Origin: Amycolatopsis sp. FBCC-B4732
GTDB lineage: Bacteria; Actinomycetota; Actinomycetes; Mycobacteriales; Pseudonocardiaceae
Direction: 5' to 3'
Assembly (NCBI RefSeq): GCF_023008405.1
Contig: NZ_CP095376.1
Span: forward strand, 3,310,001-3,374,000
DNA length: 64,000 bases
Part shown: in pieces, positions 34,316 through 42,954 of the stretch
How positions within the stretch are numbered: position 1 is the first letter of the stretch
How the letters are laid out: each line of letters begins with the position of its first letter
The notes under the pieces: model-generated
The model's input: only the letters and a program-made list of their open reading frames with translations
Database searches by the model: none
Told to the model about the DNA's origin: nothing
Made by a program: the position numbers and the translations under genes

Positions 34316-36400
34316 ATGAGATCGAGGGTGCTTTCTGCTGCGCTCGGTGCGGCCGTAGGCCTGCTGGGCACAGTCGCCGTCGCCGCGCCGGCCGAGGCCG
34401 CGGCGGTTTGCGGTGACCAGGTCGTCGGCAACGGCGGGTTCGAAAGCGGCACCACGCCGTGGACCCAGACCAGCGGGGTCATCTCCGCCGCCACCACGGC
34501 GGAACCGTCGCACGGCGGCACGATGGACGCCTGGCTCGACGGCTACGGCAGTACGCACACCGACACCCTGTCCCAGTCGCTGACGCTGCCCGCGGGCTGC
34601 GCGTCGGCGGCCCTTTCGTGGTGGGCGCACGTCGACACCAAGGAGACGACGACCACCACCGCCTACGACAAGCTCGTCGTCCAGGTCGGCACCGACACCC
34701 TCGCGAGCTACTCGAACCTCGACAAGAACACCGGGTACGTCCAGCGCACCGTCGACGTGTCGCGCTACCTGGGCCAGACGGTGACGCTCAAGGTCACCGG
34801 CACCGAGGACTCGAGCCTCGCCACCAACTTCCTCCTCGACGACTTCTCGCTGACCACCACCGGTTCGCAGAACCCGCAGTCCCCGGTCGTCACCTCGCCC
34901 GGCGCCCAGACCGGCGCCGTCGGCCAGGCCGCGTCCCTGCAGGTCCAGGCCAGTGACCCGCAGGGCGACGCGCTCACCTGGACCGCGACCGGCCTGCCCG
35001 CCGGCCTGACGATCGGCGCGAGCACCGGGAAGATCACCGGCACGCCGACGGCGGCCGGGACGTCGTCGGTGACGGTCACCGCCAAGGACCCCGCCGGCAA
35101 CAGCGGCAGCGCCACTTTCGCGTGGACGATCACCGCGGCACCCGCCGACTCGACGCGCACCCCGATCAACCCCGCCTACACGGTGAACCTCACGTCGAAC
35201 ACCGCGGGCGACACCTGGAACGGCCACCAGAGCGTCAGCTTCACCAACGGCTCCGCGACCGCGCTGCCCGAGGTCTACCTGCGGCTCTGGGACAACTACC
35301 ACGGCACCTGCCCGACCACGCCGATCACGGTCACGAACGTCACCGGCGGTACGCCGTCCGCGCTGAGCGTGGACTGCACGGCCATGAAGATCACGCTGCC
35401 GGCACCGCTCGCGCAGGGCCAGTCGGCGACCATCGGGTTCGACCTGAAGATCGTCGTGCCCAGCGGCGCCGACCGGTTCGGCCACGACGGCGCGTACAAC
35501 ATGATCGGCAACGCGCTACCGGTGCTCGCGGTCCGCGACGGCGCGGGCTGGCACCTCGACCCCTACACCAACAACGGCGAGTCGTTCTACACCGTGATCA
35601 GCGACTTCGACGTCACGCTGGTGCACCCGACGGCGCTGCTGACCCCGGCCACCGGGACGTCGACCGAGACGACCAGCGGCAGCACGACCACCACCCGCGC
35701 CGTCGCGAACAAGGTGCGCGACTTCGCCTGGGGCGCCGGGCCGTTCGCCAAGATCAGCACGACGTCCGGCAAGGGCGTGCGGGTGAACGTCTACTCGGTC
35801 AGCGGGATCTCCACCAGCAGCGCCAACCAGATGCTGAGCCTGGCCGCCGACTCCATCGACGTCCACTCGGGCCGCTTCGGCGACTACCCGTACGGCGAGG
35901 TGGACGTGGTGCTGGACAACAACTTCTGGTTCGGCGGCATGGAGTACCCGGGCTTCGTGCTGGACCTCGTGTCGACCACGGCGCTCCCGCACGAGCTGGC
36001 GCACCAGTGGTTCTACGGGATCGTCGGCGACGACGAGTACAACTCCCCGTGGCTGGACGAGAGCTTCACCGACTACGCCACCGACCTCTACCGCGGGGTC
36101 ACCGGAAGCGGCTGCGGCATCACGTGGCAGTCGAGCGCGGAGAAGCTGACCAACTCGATGGCCTACTGGGACGCGCATTCGTCGCGGTACTCCACGGTCG
36201 TCTACAACTACGGCAAGTGCACGCTGCACGACCTGCGGCGGCTGATCGGCGACACGGCGATGGCGAACCTGCTGAAGTCCTACGCCCAGTCGCACTGGTA
36301 CGGCGTGTCGACCACCGCGGAGTTCAAGGCGGCGGCGCAGGCGGCGGCCGGGTCGACCGACCTGACGTCGTTCTGGGCGTCGCACCGCGTGGAGGGCTGA
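34316..36400 (+). CDS. Secreted M1-family (gluzincin) metallopeptidase
   Basis: The protein has 694 residues. A signal peptide (about 1-28) precedes a jelly-roll domain (about 30-185), a putative-Ig (He_PIG) domain (about 190-285) and an M1 aminopeptidase-like region. Zinc ligands are visible as HELAHQW (near 559) and the Glu of WLDESFTDYA about 20 residues later. GGMEYPG (near 540) replaces the classical GAMEN exopeptidase motif. It probably degrades extracellular peptides. ATG 34316 follows AAAGGA. Confidence 0.88.
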   Translation: MRSRVLSAALGAAVGLLGTVAVAAPAEAAAVCGDQVVGNGGFESGTTPWTQTSGVISAATTAEPSHGGTMDAWLDGYGSTHTDTLSQSLTLPAGCASAALSWWAHVDTKETTTTTAYDKLVVQVGTDTLASYSNLDKNTGYVQRTVDVSRYLGQTVTLKVTGTEDSSLATNFLLDDFSLTTTGSQNPQSPVVTSPGAQTGAVGQAASLQVQASDPQGDALTWTATGLPAGLTIGASTGKITGTPTAAGTSSVTVTAKDPAGNSGSATFAWTITAAPADSTRTPINPAYTVNLTSNTAGDTWNGHQSVSFTNGSATALPEVYLRLWDNYHGTCPTTPITVTNVTGGTPSALSVDCTAMKITLPAPLAQGQSATIGFDLKIVVPSGADRFGHDGAYNMIGNALPVLAVRDGAGWHLDPYTNNGESFYTVISDFDVTLVHPTALLTPATGTSTETTSGSTTTTRAVANKVRDFAWGAGPFAKISTTSGKGVRVNVYSVSGISTSSANQMLSLAADSIDVHSGRFGDYPYGEVDVVLDNNFWFGGMEYPGFVLDLVSTTALPHELAHQWFYGIVGDDEYNSPWLDESFTDYATDLYRGVTGSGCGITWQSSAEKLTNSMAYWDAHSSRYSTVVYNYGKCTLHDLRRLIGDTAMANLLKSYAQSHWYGVSTTAEFKAAAQAAAGSTDLTSFWASHRVEG

Positions 36401-36446
36401 GCGAAATTCGGTTCCGTTCCCCGTCCACGTCCGCCACCCTGGGGAC

Positions 36447-37304
36447 ATGGACGGGGAACGGCTTTTCTGCGACGTCGCGCTGGCGGCCCGGATCGAACGC
36501 GCCGAGGTGCGGCTGGTCGTCGAGAGCAGCGATGCGGCACGAGCCCGCCGGGGCGACGACGTCGGCTTCGCGCGGCCGTTCGCCGGCGGGGTCGCGAGCT
36601 TCGCGGAGGCGGACTCTCCGTACAACAAGGTCGCCGGGGTCGGCTTCGACGGCCCGCCCGACGGGCTGGAGGAGATCGAAGCGGCCTACGCCGAGCTGGG
36701 CGCACCAGTGCAGATCGAAGTGTCACAGCTGGCGGACGCGTCCTTCGGCGGGCACCTGACCGACCGGGGCTACCGGCTGGAGAACTACGAGAACGTGCTC
36801 GGCCGCCGGGTCGCCGACGCCGGCTTCCCCGACTTCGTCCGGCGCTCCGGGGACGACGAGCTGGAGACGTGGCTGGCCGCCATCGCCGACGCGTCCGTCG
36901 TGGCCGACACCGAAGGCCTGGCCTCGCACGAGGAGTTCTCGCGCGAGACCATCGTCGACGCGCTGCGCGACATGCCGGGGATGCTGCGGTTCACGGCGGA
37001 ACGCGAGGGCGAATTCGCCGGCGGCGCCGGGCTTCGCGTCGCCGACGGGATCGCGCAGCTGGGCGCCGCGGCGACGCTGCCCGCCCACCGCCGCCGCGGC
37101 GTGCAGACGGCCCTGGTGCGCGCCCGGCTCGCGACCGCCGCCGCCTTGGGGTGCGACCTCGCCGTCGTCACCACGCAGCCGGGGTCGAAGTCGCAGCAGA
37201 ACGTGCAGCGGCTGGGGTTCGAACTGCTCTACGCGCGGGCGATCCTGGTGAAGGGCGCCTCGGCGGCGAGCTCCTCGGGCGCCGAAAGCCGCCAGGCCTC
37301 GTAG
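36447..37304 (+). CDS. GNAT-family N-acetyltransferase
   Basis: The protein has 285 residues. A divergent N-terminal domain is followed by a C-terminal GNAT fold with the acetyl-CoA-binding segment LPAHRRRGVQTALVRARL (about 212-229) and the closing SQQNVQRLGFELLYAR. The substrate is unknown. The mRNA may be leaderless: CACCCT lies 6 nt before ATG 36447 and no Shine-Dalgarno sequence is seen. Its 3' end overlaps the convergent YjbR-type gene by 76 bp. Confidence 0.85.
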   Translation: MDGERLFCDVALAARIERAEVRLVVESSDAARARRGDDVGFARPFAGGVASFAEADSPYNKVAGVGFDGPPDGLEEIEAAYAELGAPVQIEVSQLADASFGGHLTDRGYRLENYENVLGRRVADAGFPDFVRRSGDDELETWLAAIADASVVADTEGLASHEEFSRETIVDALRDMPGMLRFTAEREGEFAGGAGLRVADGIAQLGAAATLPAHRRRGVQTALVRARLATAAALGCDLAVVTTQPGSKSQQNVQRLGFELLYARAILVKGASAASSSGAESRQAS

Positions 37305-37585
37305 AGCAGTTCGGCCAGCTCGTCGGCGCCGATCCCGTCGAGGTACACGACCACCCAGCCGAACCCGCCCGCGGTGAACTGGACCTCGAAGACGTCGGGG
37401 CGCTCCGCCACGAGCGCCAGCTGCTCGGAGATCTCCTGCTTGAGGCCGACGGTCCGGGTCCGCGGCCAGAAGTAGCCGAACCGCTTGCCGCGCACGCTGA
37501 ACGACGAGTAGTCGCGCGCTTCGGAGCGCTGGACCTCCGCCAGCCCGTCGAGCAGCCGTTCGAGCTTCTGGACCGTGACCGTCAC
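37229..37585 (-). CDS. MmcQ/YjbR family protein
   Basis: The protein has 118 residues. The order of motifs (FSVRGKRFGYFWPRTRTVGLK, WVVVYLDGIGADELAELLYEAW) matches the YjbR/MmcQ fold, often annotated as DNA-binding but without demonstrated function. GTG 37585 follows GGGGGAA. The 3' end overlaps the GNAT gene on the other strand by 76 bp, so the two transcripts could interfere. Confidence 0.82.
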   Translation of the reverse strand: MTVTVQKLERLLDGLAEVQRSEARDYSSFSVRGKRFGYFWPRTRTVGLKQEISEQLALVAERPDVFEVQFTAGGFGWVVVYLDGIGADELAELLYEAWRLSAPEELAAEAPFTRIARA

Positions 37586-37640
37586 CTGTCGTTCCCCCTG
37601 TCTCCGGCGCCTACGTTAGCGCGCCGGTACGGTGCGGGAC

Positions 37641-38408
37641 ATGAGCATCCGCGAAGCCGTTCTCGACGACGGCCGCGTGGTGGTGGTCAAGCGCGGGCAC
37701 GCCCCCGGCGCGGCCGCCGCCGAGGCCGCCGGGTTGCGCTGGCTGGCCGCGGCGGACGCGGTCGCGGTGCCGGTGGTGCACAGCCACGACGACGAACAGC
37801 TGGTGCTCGACCGCGTCCCGGCCGGACGCCCGAGCGCGGCGGCGGCCGAGCGGTTCGGGCGCGGGCTCGCGCGGCTCCACGCGGCCGGGGCGCCGGCGTT
37901 CGGCGCCGCTCCCCCGGGCGGACCCGCCGACGCCTGGATCGGCCTGGCCCCGATGGCGAACGTCCCCGGGGAGGACTGGGCGTCGTGGTACGCCGCGCAC
38001 CGGGTGCTGCCCTACGTCCGGCGCGCGGTCGACGCCGGGACGTTCGGCCCGGCCGAGGCCGCGGTCTTCGAGCGCGCCTGCGCCCGGTTCCCCGCGCTCG
38101 ACGAACCGCCGTCCCGGCTGCACGGCGACCTGTGGAACGGCAACGTCCTGTGGGACGGCGAAGACGGGTGGCTGATCGACCCGGCCGCGCACGGCGGGCA
38201 CCGCGAGACGGACCTGGCGATGCTGCAGCTGTTCGGCTGCCCGCACCTCGACCGCGTCCTCGCCGCCTACCAGGAGGAAGCCCCGCTGGCCGGCGGCTGG
38301 GCGGAGCGGATCGAGCTGCACCAGCTGTTCCCGCTGCTGGTGCACACCGTCCTGTTCGGACGGTCCTACGCCGGGCAGGCGCTGGCGGCGGCGCGCTCGC
38401 TGCGTTAG
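37641..38408 (+). CDS. Fructosamine kinase/APH-like kinase
   Basis: The protein has 255 residues. Kinase-like motifs include RLHGDLWNGNVLW (catalytic loop) and WLIDPAAHGGHRETDLAML (metal-binding DFG-like Asp), characteristic of fructosamine kinases that repair glycated proteins or metabolise Amadori sugars. TACGGT at 37628-37633 lies 7 nt before ATG 37641, so that start is preferred over GTG 37632, and the mRNA is probably leaderless. It overlaps the convergent HNH gene by 4 bp. Confidence 0.88.
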   Translation: MSIREAVLDDGRVVVVKRGHAPGAAAAEAAGLRWLAAADAVAVPVVHSHDDEQLVLDRVPAGRPSAAAAERFGRGLARLHAAGAPAFGAAPPGGPADAWIGLAPMANVPGEDWASWYAAHRVLPYVRRAVDAGTFGPAEAAVFERACARFPALDEPPSRLHGDLWNGNVLWDGEDGWLIDPAAHGGHRETDLAMLQLFGCPHLDRVLAAYQEEAPLAGGWAERIELHQLFPLLVHTVLFGRSYAGQALAAARSLR

Positions 38409-39061
38409 CAGTGCTGCAGCATCGACTCCAGCGCCGTCTTCTCCGGCACGGTGATCGTCAGGCCGTAGTTGCGCTTCACGACGATCCAGTCCGTGGCGTA
38501 GGTGCACCAGTACGAGACGAGCGGCGGCTTCCACTGGTCGGGTGCCTTGTCGCTCTTCTGCTCGTTGAGGTTGTCGGTGACCGCGTGCAGCTGCGGGCGG
38601 ACCAGGTCGTTCGCGAACTGCTCGCGGCGCTCCTGGGTCCACGACTTGGCGCCGCTGACCCACGCCTGCCCCAGCGGCACCATGTGGTCGATGTCCACAT
38701 CGGACGCCTTGTGCCAGGTCTGGCCGTCGTAGGCGCTCACCCAGGTGCCGGACTTGGCGGCGCAGTCGGAGTTCGTGGTGACGTCCTTGCCGTCGCGCTT
38801 GAGGACCTGCTCGCGGGTGTCGCAGGCGCCCTCGACCTTGTCCCAGTGCGGAAACTTCTCGCGGCTGTATCCGTCCATGGTCCCGCGCACGGCGACCTTC
38901 AGCTGTCCCAGCTCGGCCCGCGCTTCGGCGGGCGCGACCGGCGCGGCGGCGGCGGTTCCGGTCGGCTGGGCCCCGGAGGCCAGGTCGTCGGGCACCTTGC
39001 AGCCGGTGACGGCGGCACCGGTGAGGACGGCCAGCAGAACGAGCGCTTGGGTGCGCGGCAT
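38405..39061 (-). CDS. Secreted HNH (DUF1524/GmrSD-type) nuclease-like lipoprotein
   Basis: The protein has 218 residues. A lipoprotein signal ends in TGC near residue 21. The HNH-like domain has DVDIDHMVPLGQAWVSGA, then LHAVTDNLNEQKSDKAP and YWCTYATDWIVVK, the His/Asn/Lys pattern of secreted actinobacterial DUF1524 nucleases. Four cysteines suggest disulfides. It may degrade extracellular nucleic acid. It is convergent with the fructosamine kinase gene. Confidence 0.87.
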   Translation of the reverse strand: MPRTQALVLLAVLTGAAVTGCKVPDDLASGAQPTGTAAAAPVAPAEARAELGQLKVAVRGTMDGYSREKFPHWDKVEGACDTREQVLKRDGKDVTTNSDCAAKSGTWVSAYDGQTWHKASDVDIDHMVPLGQAWVSGAKSWTQERREQFANDLVRPQLHAVTDNLNEQKSDKAPDQWKPPLVSYWCTYATDWIVVKRNYGLTITVPEKTALESMLQHC

Positions 39062-39143
39062 CGTGAACCCCTTTCACATCTACCGGGAGGTGCCCAGCCG
39101 ACGTCGCGGGGAAACGGTGCAGATGGCCTAGTTGGCGCGATCT

Positions 39144-39932
39144 TTACGAGCCGTGGAAGACCTGCGCGACGAACACGGCGGCGATGACGCCTGCGGTGAC
39201 GAGCAGCGTCAGCACCGCCAGCAGGCCCCAGGGCACCTGCCGGATCGGCCGGGGCCGCGGGAAGACCGCCGAACCCGGCCGCCGGGGCAGCGGGACGGCC
39301 GGCTCGCCGGGTTCCTCGGCGGCCGGCGGGGGTTCGGCCGGGATGGGCACGACCGCGGGCAGCTCCGGCAGCCGGGAGCGGTCCGGCAGGCGCACCGGGA
39401 ACCCGTCGGCGACCAGCGCGGACCGGGGCGGGGCCAGGTGGGCGAGGGAAAGCGCGTAGCAGGCGTCGAGGACGTCGTCGGCCGACCAGACGGTCCGCCA
39501 GCGGTTGTGCTGGACGATGATCCGGCGCAGGCTCCGCGGGTCGGCCAGGACGACGGCGACCCCGGGGACGGTGGCGGGCTCGTCCCAGTGCGCACCCGGG
39601 GCGGGCAGTCCGGGGACGACCGCGACCAGGCCGGTCACGTACCGGCCGCCTTCGTGCCCGGCGAGCGCTCCCTGCGCCGCCGCCACCGCCGCGCCCGCCC
39701 GCTCCCCCGATCCCGGGTCGGGGCCGGGCTCGTGCGCCGCGATCACCACCACGCCGGTGCGGGTGAAGACCAGGGCGTCGACGAACTCGGGGCCCGGCAA
39801 CGCGATGCCCGCCAGCGCCAGGCCCGTCAGGTGGTCCGGTCCCCGCCCCCAGGAACGCAGCAACTCCACGACGTGCTCCGCCGCGGGCGGCAGAGCACGT
39901 TCGGTACCGGTGCGCTGGAGGGCCACGAGCAA
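39144..39932 (-). CDS. NERD-like protein with C-terminal membrane anchor
   Basis: The protein has 262 residues. The N-terminal 165 residues look nuclease-related (NERD-like): ALPGPEFVDALVFTRTGVVVIAAHEPGP, with Asp/Glu spacing resembling the restriction-endonuclease-like fold, and VLADPRSLRRIIVQHN. A proline-rich linker leads to one C-terminal transmembrane helix (about 236-258). Family assignment is tentative. TTG 39932 is used because GGAGG lies upstream; GTG 39926 is an alternative. Confidence 0.62.
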   Translation of the reverse strand: MLVALQRTGTERALPPAAEHVVELLRSWGRGPDHLTGLALAGIALPGPEFVDALVFTRTGVVVIAAHEPGPDPGSGERAGAAVAAAQGALAGHEGGRYVTGLVAVVPGLPAPGAHWDEPATVPGVAVVLADPRSLRRIIVQHNRWRTVWSADDVLDACYALSLAHLAPPRSALVADGFPVRLPDRSRLPELPAVVPIPAEPPPAAEEPGEPAVPLPRRPGSAVFPRPRPIRQVPWGLLAVLTLLVTAGVIAAVFVAQVFHGS

Positions 39933-40071
39933 CGCCGGTCACTCCTCCCACGAAATAGGGCACTACGACGGTAAAAGCCCGACCGCCGCCGCCCCAGCAG
40001 CCGAACGAGTGATCGAACACCACCGTGCGTGACCGAGGGCATGCTGGACGCACCCGACGAAGGAGAACGCC

Positions 40072-40941
40072 ATGGGCGCACCCCCACCCGCCTACCAGGG
40101 CGCCGCACTCGAGGTCGACCGGTCGTTCTACCGGCGGCTCGCCGCCGAGCCCGGCCGGGTGCGGGTCGACGCCTTCGAAATCCCGATCCGCTCCGGCCGC
40201 GCGTGGCGGGTGCCGAAGGGCCACCTCTGCCGGCTCAGCACCGTCGAAGGCCCGCAGGTCGGGGACCTCAACCTGTGGCACGCCGACGACCCCCGCGAAC
40301 GGTTCTGGGCGGCCCGCACCCGCCAGCTCCAGCGCGCGCACGTCAGCACGTTCGACCGGCTGTGGTCGACGCTGCCGTTCCTGCGCCCGCTGGCCACGAT
40401 CACCGCCGACACCCTCGAGCACCACGGCGTGGACGGCGACGGCGGCCGCGTGCACGACCTGCTCGGCACCCGCTGCGACCCGTACGTCAACCGGCTGCTC
40501 ACCGGCGAGGACTTCGACTTCCACTGCCACTCGAACCTGGTCCGCGCGGTCGCGCCGTTCGGGCTCACCGAGTTCGACGTGCACGACGTCCTGAACGTCT
40601 TCCAGTGCACCGGGCTCACCGAAGACGACCGCTACTTCATGAAGGCGTGCCCGGCCCGCCCGGGCGACCACTTCGAGTTCTTCGCGGAGGCCGACCTGCT
40701 GTGCGCGCTGTCGACGTGCCCGGGCGGCGACCTGTCCGTCCCGCTGTGGGGCCCGGACGCCCGCGACCCGATCGACGTCTGCCACCCGATCGGCGTCGAG
40801 GTGTTCGCACCGCGCGCCGACCTGTTGGAAGGCTGGTCCCCACCGGCGCGCGCGGCCTACCGCGGGCTGCACGGCGTCCGGCTGCCGGAGTGGGCCGACC
40901 TGCCCGATCGGACGGGTCGGCGCGGCGAACCCGCGGGGTAG
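40072..40941 (+). CDS. Urea carboxylase-associated DUF1989 protein
   Basis: The protein has 289 residues with one DUF1989 domain: RVPKGHLCRLSTVEGPQVGDL near the start, LLTGEDFDFHCHSNL, and FMKACPARPGDHFEFFAEAD. The family occurs with urea carboxylase and guanidine-related genes, but none is adjacent here, so the role is open. ATG 40072 has AAGGAG upstream. The following 314 bp to the next gene hold no recognisable feature. Confidence 0.82.
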   Translation: MGAPPPAYQGAALEVDRSFYRRLAAEPGRVRVDAFEIPIRSGRAWRVPKGHLCRLSTVEGPQVGDLNLWHADDPRERFWAARTRQLQRAHVSTFDRLWSTLPFLRPLATITADTLEHHGVDGDGGRVHDLLGTRCDPYVNRLLTGEDFDFHCHSNLVRAVAPFGLTEFDVHDVLNVFQCTGLTEDDRYFMKACPARPGDHFEFFAEADLLCALSTCPGGDLSVPLWGPDARDPIDVCHPIGVEVFAPRADLLEGWSPPARAAYRGLHGVRLPEWADLPDRTGRRGEPAG

Positions 40942-41255
40942 CCTGGCCGGAAGTCGACGGCGTTCCGACTCCGAGGGCCTCACCATCGCGAAGTTCCACG
41001 CTCGTCGCTCTTGCCGAAGCCTCCTCGAGCGGGAACGGCTTGGTCGGTTCGCCGACCTGCACGGGGCGTCCCGCTCCCGAACGGGCTCAGTGCGAGCCGA
41101 CGCTCTTTGCGTTGTGGCGCAAGCGATCCGGCGTACCCGGAAACCGTCCGGCCGGGGCGGGCGGGCACCGGCCCGGTCGGAAAGGTTCACCTGGCGGCCG
41201 GTCCGTGTGATGATGGCAGGCCGGGTACACCGATCGGGTCGCTCGAGGAGTGCGC
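40942..41255. other. Non-coding stretch
   Basis: I see no gene, clear promoter, repeat or hairpin in these 314 bases beyond the ribosome-binding site GAGGAG of the downstream regulator at 41245-41250. Confidence 0.5.
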
Positions 41256-42863
41256 GTGGACCTGCGGACCGAGATCGCGCAGTCGTGGCGGCGGGCGGAG
41301 CTCTCCGGGCTCTCGCCGGCGTCCGCCATCGACCGGCTCGACGTCGCCGACGTCGACAGCCGCAGCCGGTTGCTGCGGGCCGCTTCGCCCGTGCTCGACG
41401 AGCTGGCCCGGCAGCTGGCCGGCACGCGGTTCTGCGTCGTGCTCGCCGACGACGAGTGCCGCATCGTCGCGCGGCGGTTCACCGAGCGGTCGGTGGAGCT
41501 GGCGCTGGAGAACGTCAGCGCGGTGCCCGGCTGCCAGTTCATCGAGGAGCGGACGGGAACGAACTCCCTCGCCACGCCGTTCGAGACCCGCCGCGGTGTC
41601 TCCGTCGACGGTGACGAGCACTTCCTCGAAGCCATGAAGCAGTTCACCTGCTACGGCCACCCGCTGGTGCACCCTTCGACGCGGCGGCTGGCCGGCGTCC
41701 TCGACATCACCGGGCCGGCCGGCGACGCGAACCCGCTGCTCGGGCCGTTCCTGCGGCGCGCGGTCGCCGACATCGAACGGCGGCTGCTCGACGGCGCGAA
41801 GCTCGCCGAGCAGCAGTTGCTGGCCGCGTTCCAGTCGGTGCAGCACCGGGCCTGTGCGGTGCTGGCGCTCGGCCAGGACGTCGTGCTGGCCAACACGGCG
41901 GCGACCGAGCTGGTCGACACCGCCGACCACCGGCTGCTGCAGGACCTCGGGCGCACCCAGCGGGGGCTCCGGCGCATCCGGCTGACCTCCGGCACGCCGG
42001 TGGAGGTGCGCGTCGAAGCCGTGTCGGCGAACGCCGGGCTGCTGTTCGAGCTGGCGCCGGTGCGCCCGGCGAGCCCGGTGGTGTCGCGCCCGCGCGCCGC
42101 GCGCGGGCTCTTCCCGGCGCCGATCGAAGACCGCCTCCACCGCGCCGGCCACGCCCGGCGGCGGGTGCTCGTCTGCGGCGAGCCCGGCGCGGGCCGCAGC
42201 ACGGCGGCCCGGGTGATCGCCGGGGACGAGCCGGTGCGCGAGTTCGACGCGTCCGACGTCGTCGCGGGCGAAGCCGACTGGTGCGCTCGCGTGGAGGCGG
42301 CGGCGAGCTCCCGTGGCCTGCTGGTGATCGACGGGATCCAGCTGCTGCCCCCGCTCGCGGCAGTCCGCCTGGCCCGCCTGCTGGACGAGTCACCGGCGTG
42401 GTTCGCCCTGCTCAGCGGCCCGCCGTCGGAGCTGCACGGCGAGCAGGCGACCCTGGCGGCACGCGTCCACCGCCGGATCGAGCTGCCCCCGCTGCGCGAG
42501 CGCCGCGACGAGATCCCGGCGATCGCCCGCGAGCTGCTACGCGGCTTCGGTGCTTCGCTGCGCCTGACGCCGGGCGCGCTGGAGCTGCTGGCGTCCCAGC
42601 ACTGGCCGGGCAACCTGCGCGAGCTGGAGGGCGTCCTGGCGGCGGCGGCCGACCGCCGCTCGGCCGGCGACCTGACGGCGGCCGACCTGGCCCCGGACTG
42701 CACGGAGACGGGCGGGGCCCTGACCGGCTGGGAGCAGGCCGAGTACGACGTCATCGTCCGCACGCTGCGAGCCTGCGACGGCAACAAGGTGCGGGCGGCG
42801 AAGCAGCTGGGCATCAGCCGCTCGACGCTCTACAACCGCATGCGCGCGCTGCGGGTCCGCTGA
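41256..42863 (+). CDS. AcoR-like NtrC-family regulator without GAFTGA
   Basis: The protein has 535 residues. An AcoR-type GAF region (about 1-190) precedes a degenerate AAA+ domain with P-loop GEPGAGRST, Walker B LLVIDGIQLL and RHIELPPLRERRDEIP-like motif, and a Fis-type helix-turn-helix (KVRAAKQLGISRSTLYNRM). The GAFTGA loop that contacts sigma-54 is absent, fitting actinomycetes, which lack sigma-54. It probably activates the adjacent alcohol dehydrogenase gene through another mechanism. GTG 41256 is chosen, as GAGGAG is too close to GTG 41250. Confidence 0.88.
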   Translation: MDLRTEIAQSWRRAELSGLSPASAIDRLDVADVDSRSRLLRAASPVLDELARQLAGTRFCVVLADDECRIVARRFTERSVELALENVSAVPGCQFIEERTGTNSLATPFETRRGVSVDGDEHFLEAMKQFTCYGHPLVHPSTRRLAGVLDITGPAGDANPLLGPFLRRAVADIERRLLDGAKLAEQQLLAAFQSVQHRACAVLALGQDVVLANTAATELVDTADHRLLQDLGRTQRGLRRIRLTSGTPVEVRVEAVSANAGLLFELAPVRPASPVVSRPRAARGLFPAPIEDRLHRAGHARRRVLVCGEPGAGRSTAARVIAGDEPVREFDASDVVAGEADWCARVEAAASSRGLLVIDGIQLLPPLAAVRLARLLDESPAWFALLSGPPSELHGEQATLAARVHRRIELPPLRERRDEIPAIARELLRGFGASLRLTPGALELLASQHWPGNLRELEGVLAAAADRRSAGDLTAADLAPDCTETGGALTGWEQAEYDVIVRTLRACDGNKVRAAKQLGISRSTLYNRMRALRVR

Positions 42864-42954
42864 GAGGGGTGTCCGGGATTCGGACACCCCACGGCCGCGG
42901 CCGCTGCTCACAATCGACGGGCGAGGACGCACGCCGCACGTCAAGGAGATGGCC

